From contig SEYY01003587.1 of NCBI GenBank assembly GCA_009176605.1, positions 1 through 23,961 of the forward strand: a DNA stretch of 23,961 bases, given 5' to 3'. How positions within the stretch are numbered: position 1 is the stretch's first letter; every line of letters begins with the position of its first letter. Shown in pieces: positions 12,585 through 23,920 of the stretch. Both the position numbers and the translations under genes were made by a program. The notes below the pieces were generated by a model. That model had not been told where the DNA came from. It saw only the letters and a list, made by a program, of their open reading frames with translations, and did no database searches. This DNA is from Armadillidium nasatum. Its lineage: Eukaryota > Arthropoda > Malacostraca > Isopoda > Armadillidiidae.

Positions 12585-13445
12585 AGAGTTATGAAGAAAC
12601 GCAAGAAATTCATAAAAACAAGAAATCAAGTGTTCCAACACTCGGGTCAAATAAAGATAAGGATGCTTTAGAAAATGTAAGTTTCTTTTTGACTCAACTT
12701 CAATTGAATTGGAACCTTCATTTCGCAGAGGCACAGAATTATGTTGATAATCGAGTGTATGATCTAATCAAACCCGAAAAACAACCGACTGATAAGGAAG
12801 TTACTATAGTGGATGATTTCATAGACAAAAAACTGAAATATCTAGAAACGAGTCAGTGGACGGTTAATGATTTTCTTTGGGCAAAAAGAGCAGTCATTTG
12901 CAAGAAAACATTTTGGAATGCCCGTAGAGTGAATGAAGTTGCAAGTTTAACTTCGGAAAAATGGGAAGATGCTTTAAACAATAAATGGATGCCAAATGAT
13001 TTATTAAAAATGAACGATAAGAAAGCAAAACTTCTTCTAAAGTCATATAAATTAGCTTGGGTGCGAGGAAAGGGGAATTCTCGTGTTCCCATTTTAACTT
13101 CCAAAAACATGTATTCTATCTATTATAGCATTGCAAGATAAAGAGATTAGGACAAGAGTAGGAATTAATCCTGGTAATGTATTTTGTTTTCCACATACAC
13201 AAAATTCTGAAGCACATGCAGATGGGAGTAGCGACATAAAATATATTTGTTCAAAAGCTAGCCTCCCTCATACTATTAATTCCACGAAGATGCGTCATCG
13301 CCTTTCTACGATCTTTGCCAATAAGATGCCCAAAAGTCACTTGGATGCATTTTTTCGACATATGGGACATTCGGAGGAAATGAGCAAGAAAAGATACCAG
13401 GCTCCACCATCAACTCAAGAGATATTGCTTGTTGGAGGGGATTAA
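12585..13445 (+). CDS. Exon E, terminal: tyrosine-recombinase-like catalytic domain with an internal frameshift
   Basis: The acceptor is ATAATTTCAG ending at 12584; phase 1 entry completes Glu. The first frame (12585-13141) holds an N-terminal helical part and ARR.NE, carrying the box I Arg (12917-12937), in the context NARRVNEVASL...W.DAL. A Lys follows in the RGKGNSR beta-hairpin (13070). After a one-base shift at about 13130, the second frame (13131-13445) gives VGINPGNVF, STKMRHRLST (box II Arg at 13093 plus 200, i.e. 13293-13295; the HxxR His is replaced by Thr), RHMGHSEE (His at 13368-13370) and KKRY (Tyr at 13395-13397, nine residues after that His). This is the order and spacing of tyrosine recombinases. 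The closest group I recognise is the metazoan multi-copy proteins with NARR-GE and GH...Y, probably related to Crypton-type recombinases. The frameshift means that as written no full domain is made. A stop and a nearby poly(A) signal mark the gene end. Confidence 0.72.
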
Positions 13446-13516
13446 CATAATAACAAAAAGAAAAAGAATTAGAATGTCAGCAGTTAAGCAAAATAGTGAG
13501 AAACATGGTGGGTGTG

Positions 13517-13522
13517 AATAAA
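13517..13522 (+). promoter_or_regulatory. Candidate poly(A) signal AATAAA of the recombinase-like gene
   Basis: AATAAA lies 72 bp after the stop codon of exon E and is the first such hexamer downstream. The area is AT-rich, so chance occurrence is possible. Confidence 0.4.
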
Positions 13523-13586
13523 AATATATAGCTATTTTAAGATTGGTATTAGGATTAGGATCAAGGAGGAGATAAAGGGAAAAAGG

Positions 13587-13757
<171 letters not shown>

Positions 13758-13870
13758 TTTCATTATTTGTTCTTTTGTTTTCGTTTTTATTTGTAGTTTT
13801 ATTTTTAACTACCTATGTGTTTTCTACTGTCACTCTATATTTGTAATCTGCACTGTATTTCTTATCATTG

Positions 13871-13878
13871 TTATTATA

Positions 13879-13935
<57 letters not shown>
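13871..13935. repeat. (TTA)n microsatellite
   Basis: Uninterrupted ATT trinucleotides leading into the T-rich tract. Confidence 0.93.
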
Positions 13936-14690
13936 TCTTTTATCATTTTTATTTTATTGCTATTCTTATTGTTTTCATTATTACTAACGTTTATTTTTAT
14001 ATTCACTCTCTTTTTCCCTTTTATTTTAATTTTCTTTCATCTTCATTTCCATTTTATTTATTTTTTTACTTTTATTTTCCCCCTCATTTTTATTTATACT
14101 TACATTTCTACTTTCAGTTATATTCTCATTTTCTTTTCCACTTTCATTCTTAATTTCGTCTTTACCTTAATTTTCATTTCCACTTCCATTTTTATTTTCA
14201 TATTTTTCATTTTCACTTTCATTTTTACGTTTAGTTGCATTTTTATTTTCACCTTTATTTTCATTATCACTTTTAATTTTATTATTGCTGTTATTAGGCT
14301 TGTTTATTGTGTGTTAATTTTTATTTTTATTTCTATTTTTTTCATTTTTGTCATTTTTATAATCACTTTTATTATTTATTATTTTATTATGGTCGTTTTC
14401 CTTATTATCATTGCTATTTCGTTTATTATATTTGCTTTATTTTTATATTTATTATTTATCTCAGTCTTATTATTTTTATTTTTGTTTCAGTTGTGATTAT
14501 TATTATTGTCATTATTGTTATCATTATTTTTTATTATTATTATTATTATATTATTATTATTATTATTATTATCGGTATTATTATTGTTATTATTATTATT
14601 GTTTTACTATTTTTTAATTTTTTTATTTTTGTTCATCTTTTATTATCGGTATTATTTTTAATCGTCCATTTCTAATTTGAATTTTTTAAT
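13936..14690. repeat. Long T-rich, G-poor degenerate simple repeat
   Basis: About 750 bp built of TTTTATTTTCATTTTCACTTTCA-like units grading into TTA repeats (about 14495-14610). Strand composition is very skewed: T and C dominate and G is almost absent. Long open frames here encode only Phe, Ile and Tyr runs and are not genes. Confidence 0.85.
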
Positions 14691-15192
<502 letters not shown>

Positions 15193-15265
15193 TCTTGGGT
15201 ACTCTCTAAAATAGGATGTTATCTTAATGTGTTAGAATAATAAAATAGAAGAAAAATTGGAAGAA

Positions 15266-16862
<1,597 letters not shown>

Positions 16863-17142
16863 GTTACAAGCTATCAAGCACGCAGTTTTGTAAAGGACAT
16901 TTATGCCAAAGTGATTGAGAAGTTGGAGTTTGCAAACAATGACTATGCAGTTTATGTCATAAATTCAAGAAATACAATCTTAAAGAAGACTTATGATAGC
17001 TAGGAGAAAGTTCTTGACAAGGATTTTGACATCCATAACTGCAAGTGTGAAAGTGTTAAAAAAATGAATAATACTGAAGACAGAAAGGATAGAAGTTATA
17101 GAATATTCATTAGAATTCCGAAGTACACGTTCTATTTCAAAT
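16863..17142 (+). pseudogene. Possible decayed coding fragment, family unknown
   Basis: One frame stays open for about 93 codons apart from a single TAG near 17000. It reads protein-like residues such as NNDYAVYVINSRN before the stop and KVLDKDFDIHNCKC after it, in AT-rich DNA where stops are otherwise frequent. I recognise no family, start or splice signal. It may be a fragment of an old mobile element or an ancient exon, or a chance open stretch. Confidence 0.2.
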
Positions 17143-17465
17143 AAAATGCAGAGCAACAAAATGAAATAATATCAGGCATGTAGTTGGCTTACGTGCCACA
17201 CTGTCATAACCACTATGGCTTTTATAGATGTTGTCTTAATTACTGGATAGTCAGAGCACAACTAAAATTATGTTAAAAATTTATAATTCAGATCGATGTT
17301 TACCAAAAGCATCGAAGCGGAGCATTACTCTGTATATAGCTAACCAGATGGAAGAAATCTGTATCAAATCACCATAATGTTTTCTGGGAAAGGGGCGAGG
17401 TATCATAAGATTGGAAAGACCCGTGTATTGTAGCAACTTTTTTTTCACAGAACGCCACCACTCAC

Positions 17466-17476
17466 GGGCAGAGCCC
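17466..17476 (-). other. 3'-UTR hairpin of LINE3
   Basis: GGGC-TCT-GCCC on the minus strand, followed by GTGAGTGGTGG; equivalent to the LINE2 hairpin at 11465-11475. Confidence 0.6.
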
Positions 17477-17533
17477 TTTCCAAGGAGGAGGCACACACAT
17501 AGGGAGAAAACTCGTTTAACCACACACACACAC

Positions 17534-18673
17534 CTAACGCACAACCCTCAGGTGGACGGATGGAAGCCTTGAAAAGTGGAAGATTAAATACAGGGGGAAA
17601 ATAGATGATGGTAGAGAGTTCCACAGAATAGAGGTGGCTGGAAAGAAGGAGATACCACAACGGGCTAGCCTGGTGTTTCCTACGTCCACACAAAATTGGT
17701 GCGAAAGCAGAGCACCCTTTGTGCAACGAGGACGATGCAACGGTGGAGGAATGCGAGAGGCCAATTCCCTCGAGCACCTGACATTGTAGTACCTATTGAA
17801 AAGAGATAGCGCGCCAACGTCACGTCGCAGAGATAGAGGGTCAAGAGTGTTTGAAAGTAGAGGACAGTTTATTAATCTTTTAGCTTTTGACTCAACCCTA
17901 TCCAGAAGAGAGGAGGAGCCAGGATCCCCCCCAAAATATGAGAACAGTACTCCATAGAAGGGCGAACAAGACCCTTATATATATATATATATATGGAGCA
18001 ACTGCTCAGAAGGTAAAAATTCTCGCAATCTGATCAGAACTCCCAGCTTCTTAGAGGCCGCTTTAGCAACCACTGTGATATGGGGTTTCCAAGACAGTTT
18101 GTTGTTTATGTTTAGAACAAGAATGTTAATGTTATTTGCAGGTGAGACGGGAGAGCCATCGAAAAGGATAGGAAAGTTAGGAGGTGTTTTTAGAGGGAGA
18201 TGTGAAGAAGTTGAGTTTTTTAAGAGTTGAATTTCACAAGGTTGCTATGACTCCTCCGGGAAATCCCATTCAGATCGGCCAGAATAGAATCGGAAAGTTG
18301 AAGACGAAAAGCAACTCTAGAAGCAAACGAGGGAGCAGATTTGAAATGAGTAGAAGAATGTAGAGTTGAGTCATCAGAATAAGAGTGAACAGAGCTAGAA
18401 GTGCAGATGAGAAGATCGTTAATGAAAAGTAACAATAAAGTTGGAGATAAAACAGAACCCTGAGGAACATCATAATTGATAGAAAAGGATGAAGAGGTCG
18501 CCCCATCTACAAGTGCCAAAATGGAACGACCTGAGAGAAAACTCAAAAGAGTAAGGAAAGGGAAGGAGTAAACCCAAAGGAAGGGAGCTTGGAGAGCAGC
18601 GATGCATGCCGTACCAGGTAAACAGCCTTGGATATGTCAAGCAGCACCACACAAGACTCCCCGAAGTAACTGT
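17534..18673 (-). pseudogene. LINE3 ORF2 remnant: RT C-terminal part
   Basis: Minus-strand pieces in several frames. DISKAVYLVRH near 18630 shows the DISKAFDRVWH motif with the second Asp lost. VPQGSVLSPTLLLLFINDL follows with the preceding Gly changed to Asp, then HSYSDDST (18367-18388), where YADD has become YSDD. Further on come SILADLN, KFNS, LRRDV-like and WNSLPSSIFP, which is near 17590. Several frameshifts and stops separate the parts. It is older than LINE2 and non-functional. Confidence 0.85.
17975..17994. repeat. Nascent (AT)n array inside LINE3
   Basis: Lies between sequences equal to GTTACTCCA and AAGGGTCTC of LINE2, where LINE2 has only ATTATAC. LINE copy 0 has an intermediate ATTATATAT (about 1402-1410). 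Confidence 0.85.
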
Positions 18674-18825
18674 GAGACAAAATGAATGCTTTAATTACAA
18701 AGAAATATGTTGGTAAAGAACATATCGAGAGTCAATTTAAAAAGCTGAGATTATTTGGAATAAATGGTTTGGGGAAGAAAAAATGTAGCTTTCGAGGATG
18801 AATAGATTAGGTATTTACCTTGAAA
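18674..18825. other. Short unassigned sequence
   Basis: Between the LINE3 5' end and the (TTA)n array; nothing recognised. Confidence 0.5.
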
Positions 18826-19093
<268 letters not shown>

Positions 19094-19699
19094 TCAATAA
19101 TGAAGGATTCCAATTTAGATAAAATTTTAAATATATTTCTGTAAAATCTCACATTTTAAAAATATCTGGCAACGAAATACTAAACCACGCCCATATTTTA
19201 ATTTTTTTTTAAAGACTGTATACATATATATGTTCTCACTGGAACGAAAATTAACATTTTAAATAGTGAAAAACAAGCTATAGAAGAAGTAATTGAAAGT
19301 TTTTTAATAGCATCCTAATAAAATCCCCTTAGCTCGATTTTTTGAGATATATAATTTTAAAATAAAATTTATAATTAACGAGATAATTAGCCTTTAAATT
19401 TAAGTGAACTGACCTCTTTGTATCAAATTAAATACGTAAGTCCTTATAAATCAGATTTTTATTAAGAGTTTCTTTTGTGATGAAAAAAGTAATTTTGAAG
19501 GGTGAAAAGTAGGAGTTGACGATTTAAACATCATCAGATGGTGAAATGAAGTAATTGAATCCACTACTTACAAATATCAGGTAAGTATTAAATATAGGAG
19601 ATGAGTGAAATCAACAGGTGGACCCTGCGGTCCACTTAGCCGAAAGTTGGTCCTTCAAAAGCTCCATTTAAATGAAAAAGGTCCTATTAAACCTCTAAT

Positions 19700-19705
<6 letters not shown>
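19094..19705. other. AT-rich unassigned sequence with one hairpin
   Basis: No open frame of interest. It contains the perfect inverted repeat at 19618-19635 and, on the minus strand, CTGATGATG near 19530, which lacks a following GAAA and is not a hammerhead. The block 19480-19680 may be one repeat element, but its borders are not visible. Confidence 0.5.
19616..19637. other. Hairpin GTGGACC-CTGC-GGTCCAC
   Basis: A 7-bp perfect stem with a 4-base loop, extendable by a G-T and an A-T pair, in otherwise AT-rich DNA. Function unknown. Confidence 0.6.

Positions 19706-19743
<38 letters not shown>
19706..19743. repeat. (AT)n microsatellite
   Basis: Short alternating AT array. Confidence 0.93.
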
Positions 19744-19745
<2 letters not shown>

Positions 19746-19865
19746 CTTAACTAATATTTTGTAAAGTTTAATACGTAAAATAATATTTTAATACATTTAT
19801 CGAACATGTCCTCTCTTTGATTTTCCATTTTTTCCTTTTTGTATTTTCTCTCTCCATTTCTAATT

Positions 19866-19868
<3 letters not shown>

Positions 19869-19947
<79 letters not shown>
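19869..19947. repeat. (CT)n microsatellite
   Basis: Uninterrupted CT dinucleotides, the only long polypurine/polypyrimidine mirror-type array in the window. Confidence 0.96.
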
Positions 19948-19950
<3 letters not shown>

Positions 19951-20249
19951 TTCAAAAGTAAATTTTTCCAAATTTTCATATCTTTAAGACCCATTTCTCC
20001 GCTTCCTTTCTTTCTTTTAATTTTTTTGCATAAGTAAAGCAATTCTCTTGGCAAATCAACAATGTAAATTAATCCTTCAATGCTCCTCGACATCACGAAA
20101 CTATTTTTCATTTCATTTTCAAGAGAAAATCTCGAGAGAATCAAGAAATAACTTCTATTTTGGCTTTAAAGAATTTTTCAAGAATGACAACATGGCAGAC
20201 CTCAGCCTTCCTTTTCGAATATATTCAAAACTCATTCTCATCAATTCAT
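19948..20249. other. Unassigned sequence before the Penelope-like element
   Basis: Open for a stretch in the frame that later enters the Penelope-like element, but it has no recognisable protein motif. Confidence 0.45.
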
Positions 20250-20264
20250 ATATATATATATATA
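20250..20264. repeat. Short (AT)n array at the Penelope-like element 5' junction
   Basis: AT dinucleotides directly before GGCAAAAAG, close to where recognisable Penelope-like coding sequence begins. Confidence 0.85.
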
Positions 20265-20289
20265 GGCAAAAAGAACACTATAGCCGTGT

Positions 20290-21373
20290 TTTGTTTTATA
20301 CAATTAAAACCCAATGACGTTTTTGTCCTACTTCCTGATTATGTTGATCCACTTGTAATTTTGACGGAATTAAATAACTGTGTTCCACAAATAAAATTTA
20401 CTTTTGAACCTGAACAGAACAATAGTCTCCCATTTTTGGATGTCTTGTTGACTAGGAAAGTTTCCATTGATAATAGTTCTGAAAATTTTGTTTTTAATGT
20501 TTATAGGAAGGACACACATATTGACAGTTATGTACATTGGTTTTCATGCCATGAAAAACATGTAAAATTAGGTATATTAAAAGGTTTCTTTTTGAGAGCA
20601 CATAGACTTTGCAGCCCTATATTTTTGAATGAAGAAATTACTCATATTAAAACAGTTTTTAAGAATTTAGGTTATCCATCTCAATTTATTAAACAAGGCA
20701 TTATCGTCCACCAAAAGAAAATTACGGGATTTAGATGTACAAAGAGTGAGTTGACCTCTACCTTTGATGGGATGTTGTAAATATAGACAGAAATGAAAAT
20801 ATAATTGGTGATAATGCTAGAGATGTAGTTTTTAACCGTCCAAAAAAATTTGATATTAAAAATAAATGTATTTTAAGTGTTCCTATCGAAACCGAAAATT
20901 TAAAGAATTTTATACCAGAAGAATTTTTAATTGTTTCAAGTGTCCCAAACAATATAAAGAATTTCTTTCATAAACAAAAAATTTTTAAACCAATAGATGA
21001 AAAAAATTCAGGTGTGTATCGTATCCCTTGTAGGGATTGTGAAAGTGTTTACATTGGAGAAACATCGGATTTCGTAAGAAGAAAATACCAGCACAATTAT
21101 GCACTTCGTATTGGAGATGTGAACTCTGCCTTGCATAAACATCGAGTTCTTAAGAATCACAGAATTGGAATGGATGATATGAAATTATTGTTGAACGAGG
21201 ACAATGTTAATAAAAGACAATTTGTTGAATCCTTTTTTATTAAAAATGTTAACAATTTTAATATTCATGTTAATAATAATAATAATTTTTTACTTGATGA
21301 TTTTACTAATAATATCGTTAAAAAGTTTTCAAAATTTTCAATTTTTATTAAGAATCTTAACAACTTCATTTAA
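20290..21373 (+). pseudogene. Penelope-like RT C-terminus and GIY-YIG endonuclease, one frameshift
   Basis: The first frame (to TAA at 20778) has VFVLLPDYVDPL, FTFEPEQNNSLPFLDVLLTR, VYRKDTHIDSYVHW and NLGYPSQFI, typical of the RT palm end and thumb. The bases just before VFVLL encode KPND, where the active-site YVDD is expected, so truncation or damage reaches the catalytic motif. Near 20769 the frame shifts by two bases. The second frame (20771-21373) continues through VVFNRPKKFDIKN and a linker to the GIY-YIG domain: GVY and VYIGET (about 21011-21065), the conserved Arg in FVRRKYQH, and the Glu in RQFVESF (about 21220). All recognisable GIY-YIG residues are intact. In these elements the RT copies the RNA and the nuclease opens the target (family knowledge). 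This copy lacks RT activity. Confidence 0.82.
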
Positions 21374-21433
21374 TTAACCAACTAACTTTTAGGATTTTTA
21401 TACCCACCTTTTTAATTTTTTAGTATTAAACTT

Positions 21434-21478
21434 GAGCCTGAAAGAGGAAGGACGGTTGTTCCTTCGAAAGCCTCGCTC
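21434..21478 (+). ncRNA. Hammerhead-ribozyme-like motif in the Penelope-like 3' region
   Basis: Core CTGAAAGA (21438-21445), a stem GAAGGA/TCCTTC with a seven-base loop, then GAAA (21466-21469). An outer GAGC/GCTC pairing (21434-21437 with 21475-21478) is possible. The hammerhead core is CUGANGA...GAAA; here one extra A sits between CTGA and GA. Penelope-like elements are known to carry minimal hammerheads. It is probably degenerate; activity is untested. Confidence 0.4.
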
Positions 21479-21519
21479 TTTTTTAAAAATTTGTGTTTTA
21501 ATTTTCCTGTGGGGTTTTA

Positions 21520-21641
<122 letters not shown>

Positions 21642-21870
21642 GACACAATGTATATTTAAAATTCCATTTATTGGCCTCCTTATTGTAAAACTTATAAGTC
21701 TGTTAAGCCGTTCATTACAGAGAACGTTTCCATCAGTCCTGCTTATTTTTTGTCCAAACTAATAATGTAAAATTTTCAAATGTTTTTTAAACTAGATGTG
21801 ATTCCCCATGAATTGAGATCCTTTACTATATACATGCATACAAGTAGTATACATAGCGCTTTTGACAGAT

Positions 21871-22100
21871 GCCAGATTCTGTCGAAAAGTAGCTAAATCT
21901 GGCAACCTGTCCCACCTCACGTTGTTTTGTGAGATGATTTGCTACGGGTTCATACTCTTTTCTGATCCCTCGGGAATTGTTAAAAGTTAGGGTGAGGGTT
22001 TGTGTGCTTAATGGGGGAGGGACACCCCTTTATTAGGGGTTTGTTGGCATAGCCAGCATCCCCGAATTTTTTCATGATCCGCTTTGATCATTTTTTGTCA
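21871..22100 (+). repeat. Diverged direct repeat, copy 1
   Basis: Starts GCCAGATTCTGTCGAAAAGT and aligns along about 225 bp with 22531-22752: AGATTCT.TCGAAA(A)GTAGCTAAATCTG.CAA, then GTTCATACT.TTTTCTG, AGGGGTTTG.TGGC and TGATCCGC/TTATCCGC. It contains the hairpin ACCCCT-TTATT-AGGGGT (22024-22040). Family unknown; it could be a SINE or a non-autonomous DNA transposon. Confidence 0.75.
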
Positions 22101-22287
22101 TTAGGCATTCTCTTTCTTGACAAGTTTGAGAAAGGTCGCGTGACCTTGTGTTCGCCCCGCCCCTTTTAGCCTTAGGGTATTTTGAAAGATACGAAATTTC
22201 CTTTTATTTTCGGATTATTTTCATAATACAACATGCGTTCATTCAAATTAGTACTATAGAGAGGGTACCGAAGACCTAAAATTTTAA
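22101..22287. other. Unassigned sequence with a palindromic AAGGTC...GACCTT site
   Basis: AAGGTC-GCGT-GACCTT at 22132-22147 is a perfect 6-bp inverted repeat with a 4-base spacer. A CCCCGCCCC run follows at about 22156-22164. No gene is seen. Confidence 0.5.
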
Positions 22288-22430
<143 letters not shown>

Positions 22431-22431
22431 T

Positions 22432-22434
<3 letters not shown>

Positions 22435-22516
<82 letters not shown>

Positions 22517-22524
22517 ATATATAT
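22435..22524. repeat. (AT)n microsatellite, compound with the (TTA)n array
   Basis: Alternating AT with one ATTAT interruption near 22503-22507. Confidence 0.93.
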
Positions 22525-22530
22525 GCAAAT

Positions 22531-22752
22531 GCAAGATTCTATCGAAAGTAGCTAAATCTGACAATTTGTACAACCTCGCATTGTTTTTGCTTTGAGTTCA
22601 TACTTTTTTTCTGGCATCTAATGGTATGTTGATGATCAATGGAGGTTTATATAAGTAATTGATGAGTATGCACCCTTAAATAGGGGTTTGGTGGCGTATC
22701 TGGGGGTCCCAGAATTTGTTTTATCCGCGATGAGTATTTTTATTTTATTTCA
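22531..22752 (+). repeat. Diverged direct repeat, copy 2
   Basis: Partner of 21871-22100. It keeps a weaker form of the same hairpin (CCCT-TAAAT-AGGG, about 22673-22685). Confidence 0.75.
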
Positions 22753-22763
22753 TGAAGGAAATT

Positions 22764-23025
22764 GGAGCTTCCTTGGTGTAGAAGGGGGGCCGGAGCCCTC
22801 CTGATCCTTCCAGGAGGGGAGCGGAGCCCTCTCTGTTCTTTCCTGGATGGATGGAAAACGGAGCTTCCTTGGTGTTGAAGGTGGGTCGGAGTCCCCCTCT
22901 GGTTCAAAACGGAGCTTCCTTGTTTGGAGGAGGACGGAGTCCCCCTTGGTTCTTTCCTGGATGGATTAGGAAAAACCGGAGTTTTGGTTTTCTAAGAGGT
23001 CGGAGACCTCTCCTGTTCTTTCTTT
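22764..23025 (+). repeat. GC-richer degenerate minisatellite
   Basis: GGAGCTTCCTTG recurs at 22764, 22860 and 22911, with a weaker CGGAGTTTTGG at about 22976. CGGAG followed by a C-rich run recurs at about 22790, 22820, 22888, 22934 and 23003. TTCTTTCCTGGATGGA recurs at about 22838 and 22948. Two alternating half-units give a higher-order pattern of roughly 50-100 bp. An 80-codon open frame crosses it but has repeat-derived, low-complexity content. Confidence 0.7.
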
Positions 23026-23635
23026 TGAGACTTTCTTTGACGTGTATGAAGCCACAAGACATTGCAACCCTTTTCGTCTGTTCGTGCTTTTGAATGCCGG
23101 GAAGCACAATAAATGTTAAGACAATATTTTGTCATAGATTTTAACCAAACTATAGTTTATTGCTAATATACCTTATATATCTTTGTTGTTTTTTTTATAT
23201 ATATATATCATATTAAAGATTCAATATTTAACCTTATATTTCAAGCAGCAAGCGCAGGTTCCAACATAAACCAGTTAAAATGTAATAGTTTGTTATTTTA
23301 AGCCTGATGGTTATATGAATATATGTGGCAGAAGCTGCATTACCTTAACTTATGTTCAAACAATTTGATAGAATAAAAAGTTGTCGTTCTAAACTTTTTG
23401 CTGATATTATTTTTCTCTCATACATACGTAGCATGTATTTCTTTTAATTTAATAATAAAGTAATGTAATAATATAATAAAGTATTTTTTTTTTCCTTTTT
23501 TGTTTTTAAAAATATTTTTCATTCCATTTTTTATTTTATTTTTATTTAATACTTTTTCTTTTTAACAATTTATATTTATTTCAATTTCTTAATTTTATTT
23601 TTCATTTTTTCATTTTTTTATTTAAATTTTTTTTT

Positions 23636-23671
<36 letters not shown>

Positions 23672-23768
23672 TTTCAGTTAATATTTTAAAAACTTAATGT
23701 TTATGTCTTTACGTTGTGAAATACTAAACTACGCAAAACATAAGAACTCATTCTATATATATAATCAA
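23026..23768. other. AT-rich sequence and a poly-T region, no gene
   Basis: Mixed AT-rich DNA without recognisable features up to about 23450. A T-rich stretch with a poly-T run follows (about 23625-23669). Confidence 0.6.
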
Positions 23769-23823
23769 ACACACACACACACACACACGCGAGCGCGCGT
23801 GCGCGCGCGGGCACACGCACACA
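23769..23823. repeat. (CA)n to (CG)n alternating purine-pyrimidine tract
   Basis: CA dinucleotides pass into GCGAGCGCGCGTGCGCGCGCGGGC and back to CACACGCACACA. It is almost fully alternating and the only strongly CpG-rich stretch in the window. Confidence 0.93.
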
Positions 23824-23872
23824 GTAATAGTTATTCATATATTGGTATACACCAATATTGATGAAATAAAAA

Positions 23873-23920
<48 letters not shown>
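23873..23920. repeat. (AT)n microsatellite
   Basis: Alternating AT ending at CGTGGGG, close to the right edge of the window. Confidence 0.94.

Larger units (their letters stand above)
17440..18673 (-). mobile_element. LINE3: 5'-truncated copy of the LINE2 family
   Basis: A minus-strand copy of about 1.2 kb. The 5' end is within the RT domain at the equivalent of GETCVVALDIS in LINE2. The 3' end carries the family 3' UTR (GGGCTCTGCCCGTGAGTGG on the minus strand) and ends in a run of eight A, with no (AT)n array. It lies outside the recombinase-like gene, about 4 kb downstream. Confidence 0.88.

Noticed and set aside
13815..14675. Long hydrophobic open frames rich in Phe and Ile that resemble membrane proteins
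   Set aside because: They arise from the T-rich simple-repeat tract in several overlapping frames with no conserved motif.
19520..19560. CTGATGATG on the minus strand as a hammerhead core
   Set aside because: No GAAA follows at a usable distance and no stem II can be drawn.
19860..20144. Arg-Glu repeat protein on the minus strand
   Set aside because: The repeat part is the (CT)n array; the rest has no recognised domain.
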